32,718 nt of DNA from CAYUYV01 sp050331455 (GCA_050331455.1 JBHJGV010000092.1:1-32718), one strand, 5' to 3'; numbered from the stretch's first letter, positions 1-8,792 are shown. The notes: generated by a model not told the origin, from the sequence alone. A program made the numbers and translations.

Positions 1-99
1 TCGGCCTCGGCTCTGCCGATCACCCCTCACCCACTTTGCGCCGCCCGCCCCCCCCGCGCCGCCGCCCGATCCGTTCCCCGCATAGAGCCAGGACCGCCC
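1..99. other. Left-edge non-coding segment
   Basis: No convincing coding frame is seen here. The segment is very C-rich, with an almost pure C/G stretch around 41-70, and ends in an AGGA ribosome-binding site at 90-93 just before flaF. In alphaproteobacteria flaF and flbT usually follow flagellin genes, so a flagellin gene may lie just outside the window. That is inference. Confidence 0.5.
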
Positions 100-516
100 A
101 TGATGCAGCATCGCTTTGCCGTAAATTCCTTTGCCTACAAACAAACCATCAAGGAGAGCGAAAATCCGCGTCAAATCGAGAGGCGTGTTTTTGCCCAGAT
201 CACCCGCGAACTCGAGGCCTATGGCGACGCCCGTGGCGACGGGAAGGCCCGGCCGGTCGCAAGCGAAGCGCTGGCCCGCAACCAGGCGCTTTGGGGTCAT
301 CTGATGTTCGATGTGATGGATACGGCGAATTCCCTTCCCGATGCCTTGAAGGCGAGAATCATCTCTCTAGCCCTCTTTGTGGATCGCTATACCGGCGATG
401 TCCTGCGCGGTGAAAAATCCGTGGCACCCCTGGTCGAATTGAACCGATGTATCATGCAGGGTCTTGATAATCGTATGCCGGATCTTTCTGGCCCGGAGCC
501 TGCCCATGGGACTTAG
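100..516 (+). CDS. flaF: Flagellar biosynthesis regulator FlaF
   Basis: This 138-residue protein has the layout of FlaF, a cytoplasmic alphaproteobacterial protein needed for flagellin production or secretion. The N-terminal part carries the family-like Tyr-Lys/Arg-Glu region and an R-x-I-E-R stretch. It is followed by helices with the typical N-x-x-L-W pattern (around residue 65) and a long amphipathic helix ending near residue 115. An AGGA ribosome-binding site lies 6 bases before the first of two adjacent ATG codons (100 and 103), so either start is possible. The end overlaps the start of flbT by 11 bases, which suggests coupled translation. FlaF and FlbT act as opposing post-transcriptional regulators of flagellin in Caulobacter; that role is assumed here from the family. 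Confidence 0.9.
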   Translation: MMQHRFAVNSFAYKQTIKESENPRQIERRVFAQITRELEAYGDARGDGKARPVASEALARNQALWGHLMFDVMDTANSLPDALKARIISLALFVDRYTGDVLRGEKSVAPLVELNRCIMQGLDNRMPDLSGPEPAHGT

Positions 517-955
517 ACTGCGCCTGCGGCCCGGGGAGATGTTCGTCGTCAATGGCTGCGTGATCCAGAACGGGGAGAGGCGTAACACCGTCACCATTTC
601 TAGTTTTGGCCAAGTGCTTCGGGCGCGTGACATTCTGCAGCCGGAGGATGCCAAGACGCCGATTGCACGGCTTTACCTGTCCATACAAGCTTTTCTCATC
701 GAGCCTGATGACATGGACGAGGTTTTGCCGGATCTCAATGTGGTTGCGGCCCGGCTGATTGCGCGCACGCAAGATCTGGATACCCGGCAGCGCCTGCTGG
801 AGGCTGTCGATCACGTCCATGAGCGGGACTATTACAGTGCCCTGGCCGCGCTTCGGCCCCTGTTACCGCCGCGGGGGCCCCGGAACGGGCCGGATCCGGC
901 GCCGGATCGGGCCGGCCGTGGCGCCCATGGTGCCCATGCGGAGGCCATGTCATGA
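506..955 (+). CDS. flbT: Flagellin post-transcriptional regulator FlbT
   Basis: FlbT binds flagellin mRNA and checks its translation until the hook is finished (known from Caulobacter). The ATG at 506 is preferred because the protein then opens with the family-typical M-G-L-R-L-R-L-x-P-G-E segment and the length is 149 residues, close to the usual size. An in-frame upstream start would add 14 unrelated residues. Residues 1-115 match the family layout, including the N-G-x-V-I-x-N-G segment and the later L-x-x-A-R-x-L-I region. The last 30 residues are a Pro/Gly/Ala/His-rich tail with a repeated Gly-Ala-His motif and look disordered. The gene sits between flaF (11-base overlap) and the DUF1217 gene (4-base overlap), so all three are probably one transcript. 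Confidence 0.92.
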   Translation: MGLRLRLRPGEMFVVNGCVIQNGERRNTVTISSFGQVLRARDILQPEDAKTPIARLYLSIQAFLIEPDDMDEVLPDLNVVAARLIARTQDLDTRQRLLEAVDHVHERDYYSALAALRPLLPPRGPRNGPDPAPDRAGRGAHGAHAEAMS

Positions 956-1743
956 CAACGACCTTCCTCACCTATCAACGGATTTCCCGCGATTACGCAC
1001 AGACGGCGGAGCGTCTTGCCGAACGAACGGAAACGGCCCGGCAGATCGATGAGTGGCGCTCAACGATCACGAGCGTCAAGACAGTCGATGATTTTGTCGA
1101 CAATCCGCGGCTTTTTCGCTTCGCCATGACGGCCTTCGGTCTCGAAAGCCAAATCTTTGCCAAGGGATTGATCCGCAAGGTGCTGAACGAGGGGACCGAA
1201 GACCCCCTGGCCATGGCCAATCGGCTCACGGACAATCGCTTCAAGGCATTTGCACAAGCCTTCACCTTTAACGAGGGTGAGCGGCCGTCGACCTCCGATC
1301 CCGTGGCCATGGAGCGTATCGTCAATCGCTTCGTCGTGCACAAGTTGGAAACATCCGTAGGCGAAGAGACGCCTGGAGCCCGTCTCGCGCTTTACTTTCA
1401 GCGCGAAGCGCCAAAGCTCACATCGTGGTTTCAGGTGCTGGCGGACCGGGCCCTCTCCGAGGTCGTGCGGACGGTCTTGCGCTTGCCCCAGGAGGCCGCC
1501 GGGCTGAACATCGATCGCTATGCCGCCATTCTGGAGGAGCGCCTTGATCTGGAGGACTTTCAAGATACGGAAAAACTCGACAAGTTCATCAAGCGCTTCA
1601 CTGTCCTTTTTGACCTGGACAATGGACCGCCGCAGACCTTCACGCCGCGGGCGGCACTGGCCGGCGCCCTCGATCCGCAGGCGGCGGGCTTTGGCTTGTC
1701 AGCCGACCTCATGTTGACGCTGGCTCAGATACGCCGTCAATAG
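952..1743 (+). CDS. DUF1217 flagellar-associated protein
   Basis: This 263-residue, largely helical protein fits the DUF1217 family found inside alphaproteobacterial flagellar clusters, whose biochemical role is not established. Visible family features are the N-terminal T-F-L-x-Y-x-R-I segment, an R-D-Y/T-A coiled region, and the central segment with V-D-D-F-V-D-N-P-R-L-F near residues 44-54. No signal peptide or membrane helix is seen. The start ATG overlaps the flbT stop in a 4-base overlap, and a GGAGG site lies about 7 bases upstream inside flbT. The last 35 bases overlap the 3' end of fliI on the other strand. Family assignment is from pattern memory, and the function is unknown. Confidence 0.82.
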   Translation: MTTTFLTYQRISRDYAQTAERLAERTETARQIDEWRSTITSVKTVDDFVDNPRLFRFAMTAFGLESQIFAKGLIRKVLNEGTEDPLAMANRLTDNRFKAFAQAFTFNEGERPSTSDPVAMERIVNRFVVHKLETSVGEETPGARLALYFQREAPKLTSWFQVLADRALSEVVRTVLRLPQEAAGLNIDRYAAILEERLDLEDFQDTEKLDKFIKRFTVLFDLDNGPPQTFTPRAALAGALDPQAAGFGLSADLMLTLAQIRRQ

Positions 1744-3178
1744 GGCCCACCTGGAGATCGCTTGACCCGTGCGGGCCGGCTTCCGGGCCCATGATCTCGA
1801 CGCGGCTGTCGTCCGGGCCAAAGCTTGTCTCGCTGGTCTGCGGCGCGTCCGGATTTTCGAACCCCATGATGGCACCGAGCCGGTCGAAGCTTTCGGCCGG
1901 CGATGTCGCCTCATATTCGCTTTGCGAGAAAAACGCATCGAGTTTGGGTTTCTGCTCCATGGCCGCGTCCGTTTCCGCATCGCTTCCCCGGCGATAGGCT
2001 CCCATGCGGATCAGTTCCTCCCGATCGCCATAGGTGGCCATGGATTTGCGGGCGGCGAGGCGCACTGCATTCTCCCAGTCCGAATGGGCGCCGGGCAGGG
2101 TCCGCGAAATGGAGCGCACGAGGTCGATGGCGGGATAGCGACCCTGCTCACCGATGCTCCGGGACAGGACAAGGTGACCGTCCAGGAGGCCCCGCACGGC
2201 ATCGGCGATCGGCTCATTGTGGTCGTCCCCTTCCACCAGGACGGTGAAGATGCCCGTGATGTCGCCTTGACTGGCCATGCCCGGGCCGGCCCGCTCGAAA
2301 AGGCGGGGCAGTTCGGAAAAAACCGTCGGCGGATACCCCTTGGCCAAGGGCGGTTCGCCGGCGGACAGCCCGATCTCCCGCTGGGCCATGGCAAAGCGGG
2401 TGATACTGTCGATCATGCACAGCACCTGGCGCCCGCGTTTGCGCTGGTCCTCGGCGACCGCCATGGTGAGATAGGCCGCGCGCCGCCGCATGAGCGGCAT
2501 TTCATCCGCCGTGGCCACGACCATGATGGAGCGTTCAAGGCCCTTCTCGCCCAGATTCTTGACGATGAATTCGTTGACCTCCCGACCGCGTTCTCCGATC
2601 AGTCCAATGACATTGACGTCAGCCGAAGAGCGGCGGGCCAGCATAGACAAAAGAGTGGATTTTCCCACGCCGGACCCGGCGAAAATACCCATGCGCTGGC
2701 CTTCGCACAGGGGCGCCATGGTATCCAGCGCACGGATGAACGTATCGATCTTGCGGCCGATCGGCCGGCGGGCACAGGCATTGGGCGGTGTGTTCATCAG
2801 GGGAACAACGAATTCACCACGCGGCAAAGGACCCTTGCCGTCAATCGGCTCCGCCCTGGCATTGATGATCCGGCCGAGCCAGCCGTCGCACGGGCGGATC
2901 GTGGCCAAGGTCTCATTGAAGTGAACGGCGCAGCCCACCGCAATGCCATGGAGGTCTTCGGTGGCCATCAAGATGGCGCGGTCGCCGCGGAAGCCGACCG
3001 TTTCGCACACCACATGGGCCCCGGCCCGGGTTTGCACATGGCACTGGTCGCCCACGGCAAGAACCCGTTCAAGCCCGACCACTTCAATGGTCATGCCGAG
3101 GGCGCCGGCGACCTGCCCCCGCCAGACGGGCTTGGGCAGGGAACGGAACTCCGATGCCAACTCGTCGAGAATTTTCAT
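1709..3178 (-). CDS. fliI: Flagellum-specific ATP synthase FliI
   Basis: FliI is the ATPase of the flagellar type III export apparatus, working in the cytoplasm with FliH and FliJ to feed substrates to the FlhA/FlhB gate. The 489-residue protein has an F1-beta-like core. The P-loop A-G-S-G-V-G-K-S-T is at residues 167-175, the catalytic G-E-R-G-R-E at 195-200, Walker B V-L-C-M-I-D at 252-257, and the alpha/beta signature P-A-I-D-L-V-R-S-I-S at 349-358. The usual family core ends near residue 420. The remaining roughly 65 residues are an acidic, Ser/Pro-rich tail absent from enterobacterial FliI. The gene stands alone on the minus strand, divergent from flgB and tail-to-tail with the DUF1217 gene, which it overlaps by 35 bases. 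Confidence 0.97.
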   Translation of the reverse strand: MKILDELASEFRSLPKPVWRGQVAGALGMTIEVVGLERVLAVGDQCHVQTRAGAHVVCETVGFRGDRAILMATEDLHGIAVGCAVHFNETLATIRPCDGWLGRIINARAEPIDGKGPLPRGEFVVPLMNTPPNACARRPIGRKIDTFIRALDTMAPLCEGQRMGIFAGSGVGKSTLLSMLARRSSADVNVIGLIGERGREVNEFIVKNLGEKGLERSIMVVATADEMPLMRRRAAYLTMAVAEDQRKRGRQVLCMIDSITRFAMAQREIGLSAGEPPLAKGYPPTVFSELPRLFERAGPGMASQGDITGIFTVLVEGDDHNEPIADAVRGLLDGHLVLSRSIGEQGRYPAIDLVRSISRTLPGAHSDWENAVRLAARKSMATYGDREELIRMGAYRRGSDAETDAAMEQKPKLDAFFSQSEYEATSPAESFDRLGAIMGFENPDAPQTSETSFGPDDSRVEIMGPEAGPHGSSDLQVGPIDGVSEPAST

Positions 3179-3312
3179 CGATCATGCCCCCATTCGTTTC
3201 CCAGAAGATTACGGGACAGATGTAAAAAGACCATCAGCAGGGTGCTGCGGATCCCTTTGGGACGTAAGGCGCAGGGCACTCGCAACGGGACGCAAGAGGG
3301 GAGAGGCGGTCG
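3179..3312. promoter_or_regulatory. Divergent fliI/flgB intergenic promoter region
   Basis: This 134-base gap separates the start codons of fliI (leftward) and flgB (rightward), so it should hold promoters for both. A purine-rich GAGAGGCGG ribosome-binding site lies just before flgB. No clear sigma-54 (GG-N10-GC), FliA-type or paired CtrA site was recognised by eye. Two very short hairpins (GCAG/CTGC and TCCC/GGGA) occur near 3235-3265. Confidence 0.5.
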
Positions 3313-3708
3313 ATGATGACCCAAGGCATCGGTCTTTTTGAGCTGACGGATACACGGCTCGATTACCTGGAAACACGCCACACGCTCATTGCCCAGAATG
3401 TCGCGAACGGCAACACGCCCGACTTTCAGGCCAAGGATCTCGTCGCCTTCGAGAAGGCCATGGACGGCGCCCGCCATGTACCCGTCACGCGGACCCATGG
3501 TGCCCATCTTATCCAGGACGGGGAAACCGATCCGTTCCGGACGGATCAACGCCCCACGATCTGGGAGACGGTGCCGAGCGGCAACTCGGTCAATCTGGAA
3601 CAAGAGATGATCAAAGCCTCCGAGGTTGCCGGCGCCCATTCTTTGGTGTCGAACATCTATGCCAAGCATATGTCGATGCTGCGGATGGGGTTTTCCTCCA
3701 CATCTTGA
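3313..3708 (+). CDS. flgB: Flagellar basal-body rod protein FlgB
   Basis: FlgB is a proximal rod subunit of the basal body, exported through the flagellar type III system. The 131-residue protein shows the rod-family N-terminal pattern with A-Q-N-V-A-N-x-N-T-P-D-F at about residues 27-38. It ends with the conserved C-terminal helix, where E-M-I-K-A is followed by a segment ending in a Met-rich tail. The length matches the family (about 130). The ATG at 3313 is followed by a second ATG, and the strong GAGAGGCGG site upstream fits the first. It is the first gene of a rightward operon with flgC, fliE, fliQ, flhA, fliR and flhB. Confidence 0.95.
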   Translation: MMTQGIGLFELTDTRLDYLETRHTLIAQNVANGNTPDFQAKDLVAFEKAMDGARHVPVTRTHGAHLIQDGETDPFRTDQRPTIWETVPSGNSVNLEQEMIKASEVAGAHSLVSNIYAKHMSMLRMGFSSTS

Positions 3709-3737
3709 TGCATCCTTTGTCCGTATCGTGAGGTCCC

Positions 3738-4154
3738 ATGGATCCGCTTGCCTTGACCATGCGCGTGGCCGCAGCCGGCCTTGAAGCCCAGAGCACGCGC
3801 ATGCGTGTGGTGTCCGAGAACATCGCCAATGTAAACTCCACCGGAACGGCCCCGGGCGTCGAGCCCTTCCGGCGCAAGACCATTCAGTTCGAGAACCTGC
3901 TCGACCGGCGCATGGGGGTCCATTTCGTTCAGGTGAAGGATATCGGGGTGGACAAGAGTGCCTTCAGATCCGTGCACAGCCCAGGGCATCCCAGCGCGGA
4001 CGAGAACGGCTATGTGCTCCATCCCAATGTCAATGCCCTGATCGAAATGACCGATCTGCGCGAGGCCAGCCGCAGTTATGAGGCCAATCTGAATGTCATC
4101 GAACAGGCCCGCAGCATGCTGACGCGGACGGTGGGCTTGTTGGAACGGAGTTGA
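3738..4154 (+). CDS. flgC: Flagellar basal-body rod protein FlgC
   Basis: FlgC is the second proximal rod subunit. The 138-residue protein has the expected length. It carries the rod signature S-E-N-I-A-N-V-N-S-T near residues 26-35, the central P-F-R-R-K segment, G-Y-V-x-x-P-N-V-N near residues 94-102 and the C-terminal R-S-Y-E-A-N coiled helix. A GAGG ribosome-binding site is 5 bases before the ATG. It lies 29 bases after flgB and 74 bases before the chosen fliE start in the same operon. Confidence 0.96.
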   Translation: MDPLALTMRVAAAGLEAQSTRMRVVSENIANVNSTGTAPGVEPFRRKTIQFENLLDRRMGVHFVQVKDIGVDKSAFRSVHSPGHPSADENGYVLHPNVNALIEMTDLREASRSYEANLNVIEQARSMLTRTVGLLERS

Positions 4155-4228
4155 CCGATGGTTCGTTGGCAGCGGGCCCGTGCGGCGGGGCAGTCTCCGC
4201 GGGCGGACCGGACACAGGGAGGGAACGG

Positions 4229-4546
4229 ATGATCACGCCATCCATCGGCGCCGTGGCACAGCTTTATTCCCAGGCGCGCAGCCTGGGGGCAGACGGACCC
4301 GGCGCGGCCCCCGAGACGGCCGCCGTCGCAGCCGATTTCGGGGCGGCCATGAAGACGGCGGCCAGCCGAGCGATTGACACGGTCAATGAGGCCGAACGCA
4401 TGAGCATGGCCGCTGCCCAGGGTAAAGCAAGCGTGAAAGACACGGTCCATGCCATTGTCGAAGCGGAGATGACCGTTCATGCGATCGTCTCCGTGCGAAA
4501 CAAGATGGTCGATGCCTATCAGGAAATTATGCGTATGCCGATTTGA
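4229..4546 (+). CDS. fliE: Flagellar hook-basal body protein FliE
   Basis: FliE links the MS ring to the rod and is one of the earliest exported subunits. The ATG at 4229 is chosen because it has a GGGAGGGA ribosome-binding site directly upstream and yields a 105-residue protein of normal FliE length. An in-frame TTG at 4151 would add 26 Gly/Ala-rich residues with no family resemblance. The C-terminal half carries the conserved pattern in which a Val-Glu-Ala-Glu-Met-Thr helix is followed by the V-R-N-K-M-V-D-A-Y-Q-E-I-M-R-M-P-I ending. Its stop codon lies 8 bases before the fliQ start. Confidence 0.95.
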   Translation: MITPSIGAVAQLYSQARSLGADGPGAAPETAAVAADFGAAMKTAASRAIDTVNEAERMSMAAAQGKASVKDTVHAIVEAEMTVHAIVSVRNKMVDAYQEIMRMPI

Positions 4547-4554
4547 GGAATACT

Positions 4555-4824
4555 ATGAGTGAAGCGGACATTATCCAGATCGTGCGTGATGGCCTTTGGG
4601 CCACCTTGCTGGTCTCCCTCCCGGTCCTGCTCACGGCAACGGGGGTCGGATTGGCGATCGCGCTTTTGCAGGCCCTCACGCAAATCCAGGAAATGACCCT
4701 GACTTTCGTACCAAAAATTATCGCCATATTGATGACCCTGGGTCTATCGCTTCCTTTCATGATGCTCACGCTGCGCCGGTTCGTCGACCTTCTGTCGGAG
4801 CGGATGGTCACCCTTCACCCGTGA
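4555..4824 (+). CDS. fliQ: Flagellar export gate protein FliQ
   Basis: FliQ is a small inner-membrane subunit of the FliPQR export-gate complex. With the ATG at 4555 it is 89 residues, the standard family length, with two hydrophobic helices (about 18-40 and 52-75). The conserved A-L-L-Q-A-L-T-Q-I-Q-E segment lies between them. A GAGGA ribosome-binding site overlaps the fliE stop at the correct spacing, so the in-frame TTG at 4543 is not needed. It is directly followed by flhA after 36 bases. Confidence 0.96.
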   Translation: MSEADIIQIVRDGLWATLLVSLPVLLTATGVGLAIALLQALTQIQEMTLTFVPKIIAILMTLGLSLPFMMLTLRRFVDLLSERMVTLHP

Positions 4825-4860
4825 GCGTCCAAACACGGTGGGTTTCCTGAAAGGCACACC

Positions 4861-6930
4861 ATGGCCCCTGCGCTGTCCCTCCCATCCGGCTTTGGTCACC
4901 GGGATGTTCTGTTCGCCGCAGGAATTCTGTTTGTTCTGACCATCCTCTTTCTGCCCATCCCGGCCTGGGCACTGGATATCGGTCTTGCAATTTCCCTGTC
5001 GCTCAGCGTCTTGATCCTCATGGTGGTCCTTTGGATCGAGAAACCGATCGCGTTCTCCTCGTTTCCCATGGTTCTCCTTGTGGCGACCATGTTGCGTCTC
5101 GCGCTCAACATCGCGTCGACGCGGTTGATCCTGTCCCAGGGCCATAACGGCACCAACGCCGCTGGCGGCGTAATCGAAGGGTTCTCCCAATTCATCATGG
5201 GCGGGAACTTCGTCATCGGGATCATCGTCTTTGCCATTCTCGTCATCGTGAATTTCGTCGTCATCACCAAGGGGGCGACCCGCATTGCCGAAGTGGGGGC
5301 GCGTTTCACGCTTGATGCGATCCCGGGGAAACAGATGGCGATCGACGCCGATCTGTCCGCAGGGCTGATCGATGAGACCCAGGCCCGGTCGCGGCGCAAG
5401 GAACTGGAGGACGAGAGCACCTTTTTCGGCGCCATGGACGGGGCCTCGAAATTCGTCCGGGGCGATGCGGTGGCCGGCTTGATCATCACCTTCATCAATG
5501 TGCTCGGTGGCATGATCATCGGGGTGGCACAAATGGGCATGGACACGGGTGCGGCCGCCGCGGCCTATACCACCCTGACCGTCGGCGACGGGCTGGCCAG
5601 CCAGGTGCCGGCGGTGATCGTTTCGCTGGCGGCCGGTTTGCTGGTCGCCAAGGGCGGCACGCTGGGGCGGGCTGAACAAGCGGTGATGGACCAGCTGGGC
5701 GGCTATCCCAAGGCCCTGGCAATGGTTAGTGTCCTCCTACTGATTTTCGCGGCCGTGCCGGGCCTGCCGGCGCTGCCCTTTCTGTGTATCGCGGCGGCGA
5801 TCGGAAGTCTGAGCTGGTTCATGTTTCGCCGGGCAGCAACCCAAACCGATGATGATCAAACGACGGACGAAGAGGGTGTCCTCGAAACTTCGGCACAGGA
5901 TGAGCGTGCCGAAGATGCGCTGCAGGTGGAAGACATCCAGCTCGACGTGAATCCCCAACTGGTCGCGCATATTTCCCAATCGGACCGGGGTCTGTCGCCG
6001 AAAATCAAATCACTGCGGCGCCGCTTTGCCCGTGATTACGGGTTTCTCTTGCCGCCCGTGCGCATTCGGGACAATGTCTATCTGCCCCATGAGAGTTATC
6101 GCATTTCGATTCAGGACATCGAGGTCGCGAGCGGCCGGATCCGCATGCAGCACTGCCTGGTGATCGATCCCGCGGGCGAAAAAATCGATATGCCCGGGGA
6201 GGAAACCCGGGAGCCCACCTTCAACATGCCGGCCGTATGGATCGATCCGGCGCGGGCGGAGGAAGCCGAGGCGAAGGGCTATACGGTCATCGATCCGGAC
6301 AGCGTCATGGCCACCCACCTCGCCGAAGTCATCCGGGACCATTTACCCCGATTGCTGACCTATTCCGCATTGCAACGGCTGCTCGACAGCCTGCCCGTGG
6401 AGTATCACAAACTGCTCCACGACCTTATTCCAGGGCAGATCAGCGCCGTCATGTTGCAACGGGTTCTCCAGGCGCTTCTGGAGGAAAGGCTGTCGATCCG
6501 TAACCTTCCCATCATTCTGGAGGCCGTGACGGAGGCGGTGTCCTGGACCCGGAACATCACCATGATCGCTGAGCATGTGCGCTCGCGGCTCAGCCCTCAG
6601 ATTTGCAGTGCCCTGACGGCGGCGGACGGGTTCATCCCGGTGATCACCGTGTCGCCGGCCTGGGAACAGAGTTTTTTGGAAGCCATCCAGGTGCAAGGCC
6701 AGGACCGGACCTTCACCATGGCGCCCAGCCGGGTGAACGAATTCATCACCCAGGCCCGGGCGCGTATCCAGGAACACTCCACCATGGAATGCTGGCCGGC
6801 GATCCTCACCAGTTCGGAAACCCGGCCCTTCGTGCGCTCCCTTCTGGAGCGGGTCAGCGCCATGACACCTGTGATTTCCCACGCCGAGCTCCATGCCAAG
6901 GCGGCGATCCGGACCGTCGGTCAGATCTGA
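4861..6930 (+). CDS. flhA: Flagellar export gate protein FlhA
   Basis: FlhA is the large export-gate subunit that docks chaperone-substrate complexes and uses the proton motive force. The 689-residue length is normal. The N-terminal third has about eight hydrophobic helices (roughly residues 16-38, 40-58, 66-80, 115-136, 203-224, 245-263 and a pair near 285-320). The cytoplasmic FHIPEP-family loop lies between them, with R-x-x-E-V-G-A-R-F-T-L-D-A-I-P-G-K-Q-M at about 141-159 and a following D-A-D-L. The C-terminal half is the soluble substrate-docking domain. The linker near residues 325-365 is acidic. It lies between fliQ and fliR, with the fliR start only 8 bases downstream. Confidence 0.98.
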   Translation: MAPALSLPSGFGHRDVLFAAGILFVLTILFLPIPAWALDIGLAISLSLSVLILMVVLWIEKPIAFSSFPMVLLVATMLRLALNIASTRLILSQGHNGTNAAGGVIEGFSQFIMGGNFVIGIIVFAILVIVNFVVITKGATRIAEVGARFTLDAIPGKQMAIDADLSAGLIDETQARSRRKELEDESTFFGAMDGASKFVRGDAVAGLIITFINVLGGMIIGVAQMGMDTGAAAAAYTTLTVGDGLASQVPAVIVSLAAGLLVAKGGTLGRAEQAVMDQLGGYPKALAMVSVLLLIFAAVPGLPALPFLCIAAAIGSLSWFMFRRAATQTDDDQTTDEEGVLETSAQDERAEDALQVEDIQLDVNPQLVAHISQSDRGLSPKIKSLRRRFARDYGFLLPPVRIRDNVYLPHESYRISIQDIEVASGRIRMQHCLVIDPAGEKIDMPGEETREPTFNMPAVWIDPARAEEAEAKGYTVIDPDSVMATHLAEVIRDHLPRLLTYSALQRLLDSLPVEYHKLLHDLIPGQISAVMLQRVLQALLEERLSIRNLPIILEAVTEAVSWTRNITMIAEHVRSRLSPQICSALTAADGFIPVITVSPAWEQSFLEAIQVQGQDRTFTMAPSRVNEFITQARARIQEHSTMECWPAILTSSETRPFVRSLLERVSAMTPVISHAELHAKAAIRTVGQI

Positions 6931-6938
6931 GGTGGGTC

Positions 6939-7700
6939 ATGGATGTGGCGCTGGCATTTGCCGTTCTGATTTTTCCGATACTGATGGTTTTCGCCCGGAT
7001 CGGGACCTTCGTGATGGTGATGCCCGCCCTGTCGGCAAGCTTTGTTTCCGCCCGGTTCAGGCTGGCCCTCGCCATGGCCCTGTCTGTCGCCTTGGCGCCC
7101 GTCATACCCACCACACCGGCGCCGGTGCCCCTGGATGTGGGGGGGCTGGTTCCGATCCTTGCGGGGGAAATGATCATCGGGTTGTTCATGGGCCTCGTCA
7201 GCCGGAGTCTTCTCCATGCGCTGTCCATGGCCGGTCAGATCATTGGGCAGAGCATTGGCCTGTCCAACATCTTCATGCTGCCCGGCATGGGGGACGAGGT
7301 GGCATCGGCTCTGTCTTCGCTGTTCGCCGTCACGGGAATGGTCATTTTTCTCGTGACGGATCTTCACCATTTGGCGATCCAGGCTGCGGCGGCGAGCTTC
7401 AAGACCCTCCCCATCGGCGAGGCGGTCGAGATCGGTCTTCTGGCGGAGCGGTTGGCCGGCACCCTGCAATACAGCGTCACGCTGGCTGCGGCATTGTCCG
7501 CACCCTTCCTGGTTCTGGGGTTCTTGTTCTATCTTGCGGTTGGTCTCATCAATCGGATGATGATGAGCCTGCCGGTCTTCTTCATCAGTCTTCCGCTCGC
7601 GCTCGGCGGCGGGATTGCCGTGCTCATGGTCCTCACCGGCGCCATTTTCAGCCGTTTCGCCCAGGGGATGCGGGATGGCATCCTTCTTTTCGGTCCGTAG
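6939..7700 (+). CDS. fliR: Flagellar export gate protein FliR
   Basis: FliR joins FliP and FliQ in the membrane core of the export gate. The ATG at 6939 gives 253 residues, the normal family length, and has a GAGGTGGG ribosome-binding site overlapping the flhA stop; upstream in-frame starts would read antiparallel to nothing known inside flhA. Several long hydrophobic helices are visible. The family-typical segment G-Q-x-I-G-L-S-N around residues 103-110 and an R-M-M-M-S-L-P-V-F-F near the last third match FliR. The stop is 9 bases before the flhB ATG, consistent with one operon. Confidence 0.96.
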   Translation: MDVALAFAVLIFPILMVFARIGTFVMVMPALSASFVSARFRLALAMALSVALAPVIPTTPAPVPLDVGGLVPILAGEMIIGLFMGLVSRSLLHALSMAGQIIGQSIGLSNIFMLPGMGDEVASALSSLFAVTGMVIFLVTDLHHLAIQAAAASFKTLPIGEAVEIGLLAERLAGTLQYSVTLAAALSAPFLVLGFLFYLAVGLINRMMMSLPVFFISLPLALGGGIAVLMVLTGAIFSRFAQGMRDGILLFGP

Positions 7701-7709
7701 GATGATGTG

Positions 7710-8792
7710 ATGTCGCAGGATCAGGACGAAAGCCAGAAGACCGAAGAGCCAACGGAAAAACGACTCCGGGATGCCCGGCAAAAGGGCAATCTTCCGATTT
7801 CCCGGGAAGCCGGAACGGTTTTGTCCGTCTTCGTCATGCTGATCCTGGCGTCGTTCAACGCGCCCGATGCGGCCGGACAGATCATGCGGGCGCTCCATGG
7901 GCTCTTTGCCAACGCCCATGACATCGCCATTGGTGACGTCCTCGCCGATCCCATGGCCGTGAATGCCGGCATTCTCTGGGCTCTTCTGCCGTCCCTGGCC
8001 TTCGTTTTCGGTGCTTTTGCCCTTGGCGGGATTGCCGCCGCGGCCGGTCAGAATGCCATTGCCGTCGCCGGGGATCGGATCAAACCCAAACTCAGCAATA
8101 TCAGTCCGATCAAAGGCGTTTCACGCCTGTTCTCCTGGTCGTCCATTCTTGAATTCGTGAAGGGCATCGTCAAGATCGTCCTGATCGGGACGGTGACAGG
8201 CCTGTTGATCCTGGCCGATCTGGAGCGCATGGAATTGATGGTCGGTGCGGATATCTCCGCCCTTCCCGCATTGATCCGGGAAGCCGCCATAGAATTGCTC
8301 CTCGTCACGCTGATCGCCAGTGCTGTCATTGCCAGCGCGGATATTCTTTGGAAACGCTGGGACTGGCGCAAGAAGCTCCGGATGACACGGCAGGATGTGA
8401 AGGATGAACACAAACATTCCGAGGGGGACCCGCAGGTCAAGGCGCGGGTCAGGGAAATCCGTCGGGAGAGGGCCCGCAAGCGCATGATGGCAGCGGTTCC
8501 CGACTCAACGGTCGTCATCGCCAACCCCACTCATTTTGCCGTGGCGCTCAAATACGAGCGGGGCAGCATGCCCGCTCCCCTATGTGTGGCGAAAGGCGTG
8601 GACCAGACCGCCCTGCGCATCAAAGACGTTGCCCAGACCCATTCCGTACCGATCATCGAAAATCGGATGCTGGCACGTGCCCTTCACGCTACGGTCGAAA
8701 TCGATCAAATCATCCCCCGGGAACATTTCGAGGCCGTGGCGGAAATCATCACCTATGTCTACAAGATCGATCAAAGGGCTGTGGACCGGTGA
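7710..8792 (+). CDS. flhB: Flagellar export switch protein FlhB
   Basis: FlhB controls the change in export specificity from rod/hook to filament proteins. The protein of 360 residues (ATG at 7710; a GTG at 7707 is a possible alternative) starts with the family-typical E-K-T/K-E-E-P-T-E-K-R-L-R-D-A-R. Four hydrophobic helices follow between about residues 35 and 210. The self-cleavage motif N-P-T-H is intact at residues 272-275 and is followed by the F-A-V-A-L-K-Y segment. The C-terminal tail is short and not extended. It is the last gene of the flgB operon and is convergent with the motE-like gene, with 71 bases between them. Confidence 0.98.
   Translation: MSQDQDESQKTEEPTEKRLRDARQKGNLPISREAGTVLSVFVMLILASFNAPDAAGQIMRALHGLFANAHDIAIGDVLADPMAVNAGILWALLPSLAFVFGAFALGGIAAAAGQNAIAVAGDRIKPKLSNISPIKGVSRLFSWSSILEFVKGIVKIVLIGTVTGLLILADLERMELMVGADISALPALIREAAIELLLVTLIASAVIASADILWKRWDWRKKLRMTRQDVKDEHKHSEGDPQVKARVREIRRERARKRMMAAVPDSTVVIANPTHFAVALKYERGSMPAPLCVAKGVDQTALRIKDVAQTHSVPIIENRMLARALHATVEIDQIIPREHFEAVAEIITYVYKIDQRAVDR

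Noticed and set aside
1769..3316. Long plus-strand open frame (515 codons) opposite fliI
   Set aside because: fliI carries all ATPase motifs; the opposite frame has no domain and composition typical of an antisense shadow.
4744..5679. Minus-strand open frame opposite fliQ/flhA
   Set aside because: It spans the antisense of two clear export-gate genes and has an Asp/His/Gln-rich composition without motifs.
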